64,000 nucleotides of DNA from the NCBI RefSeq assembly GCF_963576615.1, contig NC_088715.1:50384007-50448006 (forward strand). Direction: 5' to 3'. Under the pieces are notes generated by a model. That model was not told the origin of the DNA. It did no database searches and saw only the letters and a list, made by a program, of their open reading frames with translations. The DNA is from Watersipora subatra. Lineage: Eukaryota > Bryozoa > Gymnolaemata > Cheilostomatida > Watersiporidae. Position numbers and translations under genes: made by a program. Below are positions 1 to 12,835 of this stretch, in pieces; within the stretch, counting starts at the first letter, position 1, and each line of letters opens with the position of its first letter.

Positions 1-1450
1 GCAAAATAATTGCCAAGTTTCCTAGTATGCCATGTTAATAAGTGTGATAATGATAATAATATAGTAATTGTCACAGCTCCTAAATTTGGGTATCTTACAA
101 AACCTTGAATAATTTCGAATCAAACAATAGTTCTAAGTGAACGCAGCTCAATAATGCCTACCTGAAGCATCAGAGTTTTGTTTTACATGACAAATTTACC
201 AAATTTATAGTGCTGACACAAATTTCATGCTTTGGGTTGCTGTGAAATTGTGTTTAAATCACCGAAAATTGTTCATTTACATTTTGAAATAAAATATCAA
301 CACATATTCACAACAATCTTTTAAAAGTTGATGTCTCATCAAAGACAAGCAAGCTACCGATTTTATTAGTTATTGTCCTCTAATTAAAATTTATTTCCAA
401 AAGCTACCCAAAAAGATTATTCTAAAAGGTTAATACTGCATGATAATCACTTGTAGATCTTAAATTAAACTAACCAATAGACAGCCAGTTTAGTCGGAAA
501 ACACAAAAAAGGCAACTTTGATGCTTTGCTATGTTATCTAACTCGGCGGCGCAGTTGTTGAATTTATTTATCTGATGTAGTTCCTCATCGAAAAACTGCA
601 AACACTGGATAATTTCGCAGCACAATCAGGGCGATTGCATCAGTATCAGTACCCGCAGAATTTCCCTTGAATGTTTGTGCTTCAATAAAATGGTAAAAAA
701 TAAAATTGATAATAAAATGACAGCATTGTAAGTTTGCATGTGCATACAAAAATGAACATAAACATCGTTGCCATTTGAAATTAACAAAACAGGCCGCACA
801 AAACATCAACAACAGAACTTAGTTGTGATATGTAACACAATTAATAATAAAAACTCTAACGCCGCCCATCCTAGTCTATAGAAACATTAATAAATGTTAC
901 GTCTTGCCACTGCGATTTTTGATAATTATTCAGATGCATGAACTATAACCTGGAAACAAAAATTTCACGATAGGCAAAACTAAAACTGTTTATAGGTACA
1001 TATAAACCAACTAATGTACGCCAAGAACTCGCAACCCTAGTAAATTGTTGGATCACCAAAAGAAAAACACATTTATAGACTTGGTGCTAGATTTTAATAA
1101 TACGGTAAGAAATGAGTTATAAAAAGGACTCGTAAAAAGCTTTTAGTTTGTCGGTAGAACCAAGGTTAGTGTTACAAAAGTTGAAGGTTTCTTTTTATCA
1201 TGCAGGGAAATTCAGCGTGAAACTGAAAATTTATTTTTAAAAATCATGAAAACGAGCAAATTTTTTTTCAAAAATTAATTTTATTTTAAATGTTCAGTTA
1301 AAAAAATGTATCAGATAACGTTTTAGTATTTAAGATGCAAAACCCCATTCCTGTATTGACCGTAAAAATAGCGCCTATGTAAGTACCTTTGTTGAATAGG
1401 ACGGTGAAATAATGTATGATGATTGGACAAATTAAGATGAATTCGAATCT
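1..1450. other. Intergenic, no gene seen
   Basis: AT-rich sequence upstream of the HMGB gene. I see no exon-like open frame with splice borders, no RNA gene and no clear repeat. Inverted and direct CCAAT-like motifs appear only near its right edge. Confidence 0.5.
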
Positions 1451-1500
1451 ATTGGGCGAGGTTCCCGCAATATCGCAAATCAGCCAATAAAATTCTTCCT
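1451..1500 (+). promoter_or_regulatory. Probable HMGB promoter-proximal CCAAT elements
   Basis: A CCAAT pentamer lies at 1484-1488 and an inverted copy (ATTGG) at about 1451. Both sit 130-180 bases upstream of a strong splice donor, as expected just upstream of a short non-coding first exon. The transcription start is not visible, so this is inference from motif and position. Confidence 0.35.
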
Positions 1501-1623
1501 TTGTGACGCCAGTGCCTTCGTGTACAACTCGGTTGAGAGCTAGCTCCTGTACTAACCATTGAGAGCGGATACTTCACTGCAAATACAGTATTCTATAAGG
1601 CACTTCGCAAGCTTCGTGCCATT
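1500..1623 (+). other. Probable 5' UTR first exon of the HMGB gene
   Basis: A consensus donor (GTAAGT) begins at 1624. Both alternative coding first exons downstream are preceded by splice acceptors (AG at 2106-2107 and at 2235-2236), which implies an upstream non-coding exon. This is the best candidate within 500 bases. Its 5' end is a guess. Confidence 0.4.
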
Positions 1624-2118
1624 GTAAGTGTACAACATGCCGATTGCGCACAAGTCGGTGGCTGGACATAAGTATTTTACGTTGCTTTATGAGCGTTCTA
1701 GAGTAGATATAACTTGAAACAATATCTAAGTGATACAAAATGGACACTAAAATGGCGAAAGTAAGGAAAATAGAGGAAATTGAGTGTTTACTTGATGTTT
1801 TCGAACTCGATTCCTATTGTGCTCTCATTGTGGCCGTTCTGCTTTTTTTTTAATTATTAATATGATTTTTTATTCATAGTTTAAAAATTTTCAAGTGTTA
1901 TTAGCAAATTATTCCATTTAGTCACTGCAGACCAACGGCGACATTGACTTTCGGTTAAGAATTGCTATTCGGAATTTTGCTATATATATTGCTATACCAA
2001 AAATATACGTTTTGTTTTAGAACTAAAGTTTTCAGCAAAACCAAGTCTACGAGTAAAACCGTACTCCGGTTTTAAAATCTATTCGTAATTTTGTTGCCAT
2101 ATTTCAGACCTGTCAGCC

Positions 2119-2181
2119 ATGCCTAGGAAAGATGTTGGCAAGCCAAAGGGAGCTCTGAACTCCTATGCAGCTTTTGTTCAG
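2119..2181 (+). CDS. HMGB alternative first coding exon 1a
   Basis: It encodes [21 protein letters not shown] split into [11 protein letters not shown] and [10 protein letters not shown], 21 codons ending in phase 0. The acceptor AG is at 2106-2107 (TTTCAG) and the donor GTATAT at 2182. It is a paralogue of exon 1b, 92 bases downstream, and supplies the start of HMG box A. Confidence 0.85.
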
Positions 2182-5100
2182 GTATATATTGATATTGTGT
2201 TCATGCATGTCAATACAATCATCTGTTTTGTTGCAGCTGCATTGTGCTTACATTACTAACAACTAGTGTAAGCATGCCGCCTAGGAAAGATGCTTCCAAG
2301 CCAAAAGGAGCAATGACTTCTTATGCTGCTTTTGTACAGGTATCTGTAGTAGGTTCGCTGCAGTTGATTTTGCCTGTTTGCTTGCTCTCCCAAGCTTTTT
2401 GCATGCAACTTGCTGTTAATTTTTTCCTATTTTGTTCCAGTTTGGCGCACATCTTTACTTGTTTATTCGAATTCAAATTTAGTTTGCTTTGCTAACATTA
2501 AGTTTGTGGAGTAAAGCATTGCGAGGGAGTTTTTGTATGTTGGATTCATAACATCGCTTTGTTATGTAAGCTGTGGAATCAAGGTATAATTAATGTGAGA
2601 GAAATGGGTGATCTCTGATAACATGCTATAACGATGGAATAGCTGTTGTGTAGTGGTTTTCTAATATTAATAAGGCGTTGTCAATAACCTCTGCTTTTCC
2701 AATTATCGTTGTAACATGAAATGAATGCTTTTGAAATGTCCCGTTAGTGTGATCTGGTTCAAGAAAGTTCCAGGATTATAAGCCCATCAGAGATGACCTT
2801 GCATAGACCTATTTATGTTTAATATCTTAATATCAGGCTTATTTTATCTATATTTTTTATCTAGCAAAGCCCTTTCAATGTACCTTAAATATAATATTTT
2901 GCAAAACCACTCGTTAAGTTTTGAAGCGTTCAATATACATCTTTGTTAGTGTTACGTTTGTTTGTACTTGCACTTTCATCTCAAACCAGAGGTGTGCTGC
3001 AAACTGTCATAAAAGCTGTCTCATCTCATACAGGTGTGCAGAGATGAGCATAAGCGAAAACACCCAGATGATCAGATCGTATTTGCCGAGTTCAGCAAGA
3101 AGTGTTCGGAAAGATGGAGGTCGATGAGTGATAAAGAGAAAAAACGATTTGAAGACATCGCAGCCAAGGTGAGTTTCAGCAACTTGTGGAGGTTTCAAGG
3201 AAACACAATTTCAGCGTAACGAGTATTGTAGAATCCAGTGGGAGTATTGAGTCATTCTGAGATCTGGTTTGTATGTAGGAATTGTCATATGCTGTAGGAA
3301 ATATGTTAGAACATGTATGTACTGTTACATTGTATTTTTTTATTTAATTTACAGTTCAAAAACTTGACAATAAATTTTTTTGCTAATTACAGTCAACCGT
3401 CAATGTTCGTTTGTCACATTGGTTGCTACGTAGGTCGGCAATGTCCCGTCGTAGAGTGACAAGTGTTCATAGTACTGTTTAATTCGTGCAAGAGTCTAAA
3501 GAATCAACGTTAAATTATTCATGTAATTACATGTAAGGCATCTGTAGTTTGATAAAATAGTTGATTTTAGCGAACATACTCTCAATCCGTTTTACTTATT
3601 TCCAATACAAGCTGGTTTGGTTGGTTGATTCATTTTCAAATGGTGATGACATAAAGGCTTCCACAGACAAGTATTTATGGATCAGGCGTTTGCACTTGTA
3701 ACTGATGTATGATGTGCATGGGTGTAAAATGAAACTGTTTATGAAATCCTGAAGATCATTCTTTAGTTAATTTGAATCTGTTCAAACCAAGTTTTTTTTT
3801 CTATAATTTGATTGGCTATAGAAACTTGAATTGCTATTACTCTTATCCTTTCTCACCGATGTGTAACATTTTTCCTTAGCAAAATATAGCTATACAATAA
3901 ATGCATGTGTGCTATTGCTATCACCAATTGTTGATGATTCATATTAGATAATGTATAGGCTGACGATATTTAACCAACTGTAATAGGAAATCCAACAAAG
4001 AAGTCGTTGTCTTCACACAACTAGGACCAGCGCTCGTTTTCAATCCGTTACACATTGTGGCATATTATTTAATATAGTTGATGTGTGTAGCCACAGCAAA
4101 CATCTATGCTGCGTGTTGGCTATGCATTTCCTTGGTGTGCGTCGCCATGCGTTTGCTTTGTTGTGAAGTAATTGCAGAACCATTATTTCATTGATAAAAT
4201 GGTCTTTTCTTTTAAGAGTGTTGATTTACGTCACCTTCTCTTCCGAGATGAGCCACTCAGCAGACGGAATTTTTTCTTTATCAGTAGAACAGTTTCATGT
4301 TGCAATGGCCTTTGTTGCGTTTAGGCTGCTTTGGCTGTGGCCAAAAACAGCCTACAAATATGTTTGTGTAAACACCTGTATATCATGCCAAATGCTGTAA
4401 TTTACTCAGAATAAGTGCAATGCTGCATTTCCAAACATCCTGGTGTGAATAAGCTTGACGCAGGATTAATGCTTCTTTTGGATTACCATAGGAATTTTAT
4501 TGTGTAGAGCATTGATGCCAGCCCAGTTGAGCACGTAATTTGACACAAACATTCCCAATAATTGTGAAACATGAATTTGGTGTAATTGACAATTCATGTG
4601 CAAATCTTTTTTCAAGTCATCGTGTGAGTTACTGCAAGCTATAAAAAAGCTCCTGGTGTCACAGTTGGGTTGTAGATGTATTTTTGTTGACGTAAAGGTG
4701 CCACGTGTATCTTGGCTTTTTGGATGTCTAGTGAAATTTGGTAAGCTTTAGCACAGTTTTCATTTCTGCTCAATATTAGACCTGTTTCAATTGTAATCGT
4801 GTCTAATGGGCCATTTTGTACGTGTAAATGTAATTTGGATGTCATTCTATGCAGATAATATGGATAAGTGGTTATTTTGCATATGGGAAGACCAAGTGCT
4901 AGATTAACTAGAGAATTTTCCAGTCACACCATCATGTTTCCATTTCTCACATTTGAACCCTCCCTACAGTACACACTAAGTTATGCTAATTATTGTTAAT
5001 ATTTACTTATTGTAAGTGTTCTCTAATCACATACCTCAACAAGGTTTTCGCTTCGGCACAGATGTGGATGTCAATTGGCTATTTCATAGTGACTATTTTG

Positions 5101-8100
5101 TACTGACCAGATATTCCCTATATCTTGTACCTACAGTGTCATTGACTTTATTTTTGACATAGCTGACCCTTTACTGCTACCTGTATAGACAAGAATTCTA
5201 TGGTTTTAATGGGGGAAGTTATCGTTGCTGGTTTGTCTACAGGACAAGGCAAGATATCAAAGGGAGATGGCTGGCTATGTACCTCCAGCTGGTGATACTG
5301 GAAACAAGAGAAAAGCAAAGAAGGACCCTAATGCCCCCAAGAGAGCTCTGTAAGTTCGCACTCTCTTCAGTTGTTTTATTTATAGGCCTAATCAGTTGTG
5401 GACCATATCTAACAAAATAATTCACCAGTGACATGCAGTTTCTTTATTGAAAGATAATTAAAATTGTTTGTTGCAGTTTATGAACAATTAGCTTCAGTCT
5501 AGAGAAGCTATTAGAATATTGCACCATGAATTGTGTCAGCTTTGCTAATGGAGAAGTGATTTTGTGTTTTAATAGAAATTGTAAAAACTATTGCAACAAC
5601 TTTGTCCTACCAGTGTCCTGCTCGTGTCTGTAATTTTAATTGCTGTAATCTGTTGTCTGCGATGCAAACGTGTTACAATTATTAAATCGTTTCGGTGTAT
5701 GGGTTCTCATGCGGTCTATAGATGGTTTTGTTTTGCAAAATTTTGTTTTATATAAACATTGATTGAAAATATATATGTTAGGGTACAATATTCCTGACCA
5801 TAATTAATGTCGTTCTTAGGCAATATTAGACAGTCCTCGTTTGGCTCTGGTATTTTGACCAGGAAGACTGGACTCAATGGAATATATTTGACCCTTGACT
5901 CTCTTGCTGTTCATTCAATTTGTCAGGGTCAAGTTATGAATGCAAGCATTGCGGTCTTTTGAATTGACCTGTTTGTGTTTCCTGTTACTAAATGGGTTGC
6001 ACTGTCGAAGGAGTAGCTGCAACGTAATTGCTAAAAAGTTCTTTTTTTAAGCTAAAACTAATTAGAATGCCGGCCACGAGTGCTATCGCCCAGTACACAT
6101 TAATCGTGGTTACAAGAATGTCGTGACAAAAGTTTTTCATTGAGGTTGAAGTCAGCAATGGAACTAAGGCTGTATATTGCAATGCTGGAAATCGCCAATG
6201 ACTGTCCTTCGCGAAAATCTTTTTGTAATGGTAGAAACTTGGAGTTGGATTTTCAGTTTGCTGTAGTCATTTGTGTTGAGCTGTAGTTTGTTTTGGTGTT
6301 TTTAGTTCGGAGTAGATTGTTTCAATTTCCAATTACATGTTTTCTAACTTTTGATTTAATTACATTACACTCCTCATTCATATCACTGTTAAACCTAACA
6401 TTAGTTTTTAGGAATGCATATATCGTATCGACTATTGCTGTCATTGATATTTATTGCATATCGTATCGAAATGCAGAAAACTCATATCGCACAGCTATAT
6501 TTGATATCTAGTTTCCGAAATGCTATCGCTATGTTTTTGTCAAACGGAGCTTTTGAAGTATGATGGAAATGGGTTCCCTTTTCATTATGGCGCAGATCTC
6601 CATAATTTAATGTACAGTTGTGCTAGTGTAAGTTTCTTTGATAGTCATGCAGCCTAATTTTTATTCCTGTGATAATATTGATGATTGGTTCAATGATTTT
6701 TGGATTTGTGCCCGGTCTGTAGGTGTCCATCATTTTTGTCAGTTCAGCCAAGTGAGACGGATTTATATGGATGTATCAGATCCCCTGGCTTTTAAAAATG
6801 TCTGATCGTTCAGGTTCTGCCAGATTGATCTAGCAGCCACTCGTAATAAAATTGATCAGTATTCAGGCCAAAGTTTTCACCGAGACTGTTATAGCCCACT
6901 CCTGTTATGTCGCTTTGATTAGATATCTTTTTGCATTGACTTCATTGATCAGAAATCTCTCTAATACATTAGAAGTTATCCTGGTTATGGCTTCTCGTTA
7001 GCACAAGGTTGATGGAGATGATTGACAAGTGCACCTCAAACGAATGCCGTAGTGAGATGACTAATCAAAAGTAACATTAGAAATGACTATATTTGACCTC
7101 TGAGCGTGTCTTTTGGAGTTTATCATGTCTTTATAAGTCTATCATTGGCTGACAGCTGTGATGGACTAGCGTGTTGATATTTGATATCCTGTATGATTCT
7201 CAACAATGTGTCTCATTGCATTCTTTATCTTTTTTTTACTTGTAGTTAGCTTGTCGTTTTAAGACATCCAACTCTTGTATGTATACACTGAGTCATCATC
7301 TGGTAAAACCATTTACAAGAGATGTATTGATGTTACGTTTACATTTAATCATTTCTTAAATTTGATTGGATTTCATGACAAAGTATTTTATTAAGGTGAT
7401 TTACTTTGCAGATCCGCCTTTTTCTTCTTCTGTGGGGAATTTAGAGGTCAGGTGAAAGAGAAGAACCCTGATTTTACTGTAGGAGATATTGCCAAAGAGC
7501 TTGGCAAACGTTGGGAAAAGGTCAGTATTGGCGGTATTGTATGGTCGGCATTGATTGCATTGGCATCTATTCATACGATCTTTTTGCCACTATAGACAGC
7601 ATCATCGCTCTTTCGCTCAATCTGAGCGTTCTAATCGCGATTAACTTTTGTCGATTCTGAAACATGCTGTTTAGGAGCATGTACTAAACAAGTCAAATCA
7701 CCTCAAACGTCGAAAACAATCGCAAATGATGGAAAAATGCTGATACTCTGTGTTAAAAACTACTGAAATTTTGTGTAAGTTTTGTACAGATGGAAACTAG
7801 ACTTTAAAACTACTCAAGAACCTCATCAAACGGGTGTCATTGAGTTTGAAACGTGTTTTTTTACATGTTGGTAGTAACTAAAACATATTTCATTCCTTTG
7901 TCAATGGTTCAATTGTTTTAGCTCTAATTGTTTTGATAGATTCACGAACTAATCAGTCTGTTACATTATATTTTGGTGTAGAAGGAAATTTGATGGTGTC
8001 CATTAATTTGCATTTTATCAACAGTTAATGGGAGATGTGTTTTTCTGGAATTTATGCTGGCTAACATACTGTTACTGGCTTTTTCCAGGACATGAAACTT

Positions 8101-9626
8101 ATCTGAATGGCTACAATCGTAGTGCAGAACTTTGTGTTTGAAATGTTCATTTATGATGAAAGAGTTAAGACTTGAAGTTTGATTACTTTTACTAGTTTAT
8201 CTTTTTGCTGTTCAGTAAAATGAAAATCTCTGTTTCTATTGTTCGTTTTGCTGATCCTCGGATGTCAATAGTGATATTATGTCGCGACTCGAGTAAGTCT
8301 TCAGTTGTTTTTTAAGATGAATTTTTTATATGATATTGCGTACAATCCACTTGCATCGTTGTGTGTACAATTCACTTGTATCGTTGTGTGTACAACAAAC
8401 TTGTATCATCGTGTGTGCAAATTCGTAGGTAACCGACAAATCAAAGTATGAGAAGATGGCGGCTGATGATAAAGTCCGATATGAGAAGGCCATGCTGGCC
8501 TATAACAAAGGTTTGGGTTCTATTGACTTATCTCTACCAGTTTTTCTTGTCATTGCTTTGTTAACTTGTATGCAGGTCTTGCTTCCTTTTTGGAGGCTCA
8601 TATATTGTTTGCAACTAAAATTATAAGACTAGTAATTGACCAGAAGAGATGATCCCATTAATTTGGTTTGGTATTATACATGGCAATCACAGTAATTTGA
8701 TACCAACTGTTTGGTATTATCTACTGAGTGTTAACATTGATCCCTTTCTTTAGAGTATAGTTACAATGATTTCTCTCACAAGTAGAAAGTATGAGCAAAT
8801 CTTTTGGCAGCGTCAGTTTTCGACAAAGTCTCTGACTGTTCGATCACAGACTCACTGTCACACAGCTGCAAGCCGGATTGAGTAACAGTGATAATTTCTT
8901 TTCTCTTTTGCTTTTCCGTGTTGGTTCGTAGATCAAATTAGAATGACGAAATCTGGCATAGCGGATGTAATCAAAGTGCATTCCATTCAAACACATACTC
9001 GGTTTATGTTTTTGTGTTCAAAACTTAAGAATTATTACATGTAAGAAACATTCATTTATTAGAGCCATACACATAAGTCAAGTCACAAATAATAATCGCA
9101 AACCAAATGGTAAAATGCGTTTTTAATTTGCATCGTTTTTTGGCTATTCGACCTTGGTGAAATGTAGTGAAATATAATTTTATATTCATAAATAGGTCGG
9201 AAACATAGTTGAAACTTGTTGTAGACAGTTACTTATTTCATTTATTATTGTTCAAGTTATTTAATTTTTCTAATTTATGCTACTAGGTTTCCTCTCAGTA
9301 ATTTTGCGGAAGTTTCTGTTCATGTCAAGCGTTGCAACACAAATTTACGCACTTTTGTTCGGCGTTTTGAGTGAATATTTTTCTGTTTACACATAGTTCG
9401 GGCTTCTCATACAGTGCAAAGCATGTAAACCTTAATAATTTTAGCCTGCTTTAGCGAGAGTCGACTGTACTTGGGCATAAAAAGTTGATGTTTTAATGAT
9501 ATTGATGAGATTTATTTATATTGATACTCTGAATTCATTTCTGAAGCAGGTGCGGCTGCGAGTTCAGCTAAAAAGTCCCGAGCGACTGTACCTTCGGATG
9601 ACGAGAGCGAAGAGGATTCAGATTAG
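2119..9626 (+). CDS. HMGB-type high mobility group protein (two HMG boxes)
   Basis: Coding exons are 2119-2181 (alternative: 2274-2339), 3034-3168, 5243-5349, 7412-7520, 8429-8510 and 9550-9626. All introns are GT...AG and the frame holds at every junction, giving 190 residues (191 with the alternative first exon). HMG box A spans about residues 6-75, with SYAAFVQ, the basic HKRKHP and a conserved Trp in ERWRSM. A basic linker (NKRKAKK) leads to box B, about residues 87-160 ([32 protein letters not shown]). The tail is short and acidic (DDESEEDSD), unlike the roughly 30-residue acidic tail of vertebrate HMGB1. Members of this family are nuclear non-sequence-specific DNA-bending proteins. The family call is secure; the paralogue is not resolved. 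The stop codon is at 9624-9626. Confidence 0.96.
2274..2339 (+). CDS. HMGB alternative first coding exon 1b
   Basis: It encodes [12 protein letters not shown] followed by [10 protein letters not shown], 22 codons ending in phase 0, with donor GTATCT at 2340. The likely acceptor is TTGCAG ending at 2236. If exons 1a and 1b were both spliced in, exon 1a would read into TAG at 2264-2266, so only one can give full-length protein. Confidence 0.82.
8341..8415 (+). repeat. 25-bp minisatellite, 3 copies, beside a splice acceptor
   Basis: Three tandem units of 25 bp start at 8341, 8366 and 8391. Each begins TACAA and contains ACTTG followed by ATC(G/A)T. The array ends 13 bases before the acceptor of the HMGB exon at 8429. 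Confidence 0.85.
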
Positions 9627-10320
9627 ACCATCGAAAAAGACCCAGTTTGCATTACCTAGCCTGTGAACAACTGTTCGTTAGACTGGAACCGGGACCATAT
9701 ATCATACGCACCAGACTCTATTTGCTGAGGATTTATGTTTGACAGGCTACTTGACTTACTGTATATAGTCGAACTATAATGTAAAGTTGAATCTGGTAGG
9801 AGTCGTCTCACCATTAGGACTGGTTTAATTTGATGTAACATTCCAGTAAATTGTTTTATATTTTGTCGAGTTTTTGCGTCATAATTCTGTTACTGGTAAA
9901 TTTTGATTGGATCCTGTTCACGGGTCTTCTGTATAGATAGCTTAGTGTATATAGAGGCATATTTTATATGATAACTCATCGCTCCGCTACATTCATTAGA
10001 TAGGCCCTGCAACGATTGTATATTTAATGACTGGTTGGTTAATTTTGAGAATAGTCGTCATAAGTGCTGCCAGTATTTGTGATTTGCCTGTTAATACTTC
10101 AGGCTTGTTCTTGTTACTCGCTGAACTATAGGTGAGTATTTCACGAATGCTGATATAGTTGAGGGCTGATTGTGTCGATTTGCACTTGTGTGGAATATCT
10201 TGAAGGAAATGTTACACCAAAAATTTTTATTACTATTCTAGAATTTTTAGTGCTTTTCTGATATGCACAGCTAACTTTTTTGTTTCACGTTATCAATAAA
10301 AGTTTTATTTATAAAGAACG
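9627..10320 (+). other. HMGB 3' UTR with poly(A) signal
   Basis: The AT-rich sequence after the HMGB stop runs to a canonical AATAAA at 10295-10300, giving a 3' UTR of about 690 bases. No splice-like or coding signal was seen in it. Confidence 0.7.
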
Positions 10321-12835
10321 TTTTATTTCATTTCACTACGTTGTGGGTTTACTGGTGTCTGTGTTATTCGGTGACAATTACTGTTGTCCTTTGTACAGAT
10401 AACTTTGCATTGCCAAAGCTTGCTGGATACTGCTAAGAGATCACTCTTATCACAAGCTTTCTGAAAAATTCAAATTAGCTGTTATTGACGACTTCGCTGA
10501 ACAAACTCTTGTGATTTATGCTTTCCAGTAGCTCTATGTCTGTACGTACATGGACCGGTTGATTTCTTACTGCTCTTCACTGCGCAATCGTACGTGCAGA
10601 GACTAAACGTGATCAGTATGCACGAGTAAGCACGCTACTTGACGAGTTATCGTAACGATAATGTATCAGACAATGCCTGATTCGTCACAACAGGTCAAGT
10701 AAGAGCCAATTAAGCGCGTAAGGTCGAAGTCCAAGAATACCCACAACGAGTAATCTATTTTCATTTCACGTACGCTTTTTATTTCTTCGCTTAGGTAACC
10801 GAGTTTCAGAGCCCTTATAAACAATTTGGGACTTATGTTTGCTTTGAGAATTGAACAATGCATCGGGCTTTGACTCACTTAACAAAAAATTTTAAAGGTT
10901 TGTATTTTAGACTTTAAACTAATGAACGCTAATACAGGTGTCAGCTAGCATACATCACTAGTAGGCTAGGTAATACAGTATTTTTGCATTCGACTTGTTT
11001 ATACTCTACTTTCTAATTTTGAGTAATTTAGTGCATCAACTATTAATAGTAGCTAGCTTAATCAATACAATCATTGCAGTATTTTAAATTCGGTGTCTAA
11101 ACTTCAATCAAGTGCAGGTTGTTAACCATTAAACTTGTTCTTCCAGCAAAAAAATGACATCTTTTATGTGTTAAGAAGTACCATAGATCTGACGAATTGG
11201 TCATTGTCTGAATTAGTTACAATTTCTAATTAGGAATTTATCATTTAGATACTTTTTGTATAGCGCAGTTTTAATAAACAAAAAGCCGCTATAAACGTCG
11301 GTGGTAGCATTAATTTTCAAAAAATAATTTTTCAATAAATCATTCATCATGGTTATTAAAAAAACTGAAAAGACATCACTTGCATATGCGTAGCTTGAAA
11401 CTAGGTATGATGTTGTCATAGGACGAAAAATATGAAAGTCCACTCTATACATATTTAGCCTCCAGTTTATTGTGTAACTGTGGATACCTTGTTCAGACAA
11501 AAGTCTCATCTATCACACATGGGAATTATTTGTTTTTTAATATCATTGAAACGGTTTATGTATGGTCTAGATCAAGCTGTCAACATGTTTTGACATTCTT
11601 TTGTTTAATACATTAGTTTCAGTATTTTGCAAACTTGCAATGAAGAGGAAAATAAGAAAGCTTTTGTGTAGGCCTAACTCATTTGATGAACAAGAGTTTT
11701 AAATTATTATCAATGTCATAGTACCTGTATCATTTCCATAATTGTTATTATGGAATTATTATTAATTTTACTATTATAACTTATTAGCCTATGTTCTAGT
11801 TAGTAGCCAGCTTTTGCCTAAGCTTTATACGGATTTAGAAAGATTTAATGTTACAACAAAATGCAGATTTAATTTACTGCCATAGAACATATTCAAAAGG
11901 TAAGCAATAACTTTTAGTTATCGCAACCTAGACTCAGTTTTCTGCATTGTAGAACTCTAGTTTATGAATGTTCTACCAAGCTATACAAATCGGGTTGAAA
12001 TAATTTCAAAATGGCCCCGGTGTTGATCCAATTGATTCGGATTGTTGTCAGACAGTCTGGTAGTAGGCTATAACTAATCATGCGTCTTCCTTTGGTTGTC
12101 ATGTTTTCTAATTTAAATCTTTGCTAAAAGGATCAGTTGATCGATTTCTTTTGCATAAAATCTGTTTTATTCTATCAAACTTGCCAGAATCGGCTTTGAA
12201 AAATCAGGATTCTTATTACAGTTATTAAAAAATTGCATTTAACAGTGAACTTCCTTGTTGTTATCAGAACCTTTCCACATTAGTGTGTATTGTTAGGTGT
12301 AAAACACAAAAATAAAAAAATGATGCTCTAATATGCTCTAATTCAAAAAATAAAGAAATCACTGTATGCTCTAATTCATCACATATTCGTTGTTAAAAAA
12401 ATTTATCAAAATTTATGATCTCAAATGTCCCAAATCACTGTGTTTCAATCGCTGTGCTTACTTATTGGTAAGGTAATAAAATGATCGTTTAATACCTCAG
12501 CTGAGGAACCTCAGCTAAGAAAGCTAAAATAATATTTTCACTAACTTGATTGCAAACCTTCCCGCAGAGAGTAATGTTTGAATTTACAACTATAGGATGT
12601 TCCAGTGGCATCATGTAGTGTTTGATTTTAGAACAATCCAGAGCTAGGAAGTTTGCAAAATGATGTCAGGTTTTTGTATGCCTGAGAACGCTTTCAAAAT
12701 CTAATTAACCTAAAAGGAATAATTGTAATCTAGAAGGTGGTTATTTAAAAGCCAGCTCAGAGGAGATAAGTTTGAAAACAATTGTTAGATTGCAACAAGC
12801 GTTTTGGCACTTTCAAAACTTTGTTGCAATTTCAG
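10320..12835. other. Intergenic region and unresolved 5' end of ETFDH
   Basis: I see no recognisable gene or repeat here. The ETFDH promoter and initiator exon should lie in this interval or just upstream, but no exon could be chosen with confidence. One weak candidate is ATGATGTCAG at about 12660, followed by GT; its phase fits the next exon but the donor is poor. Confidence 0.4.

Noticed and set aside
1739..1765. ATG with donor-like GTAAGG as a third HMGB first exon
   Set aside because: It could splice in phase to 3034, but it would lack the start of HMG box A and has no similarity to the other two first exons.
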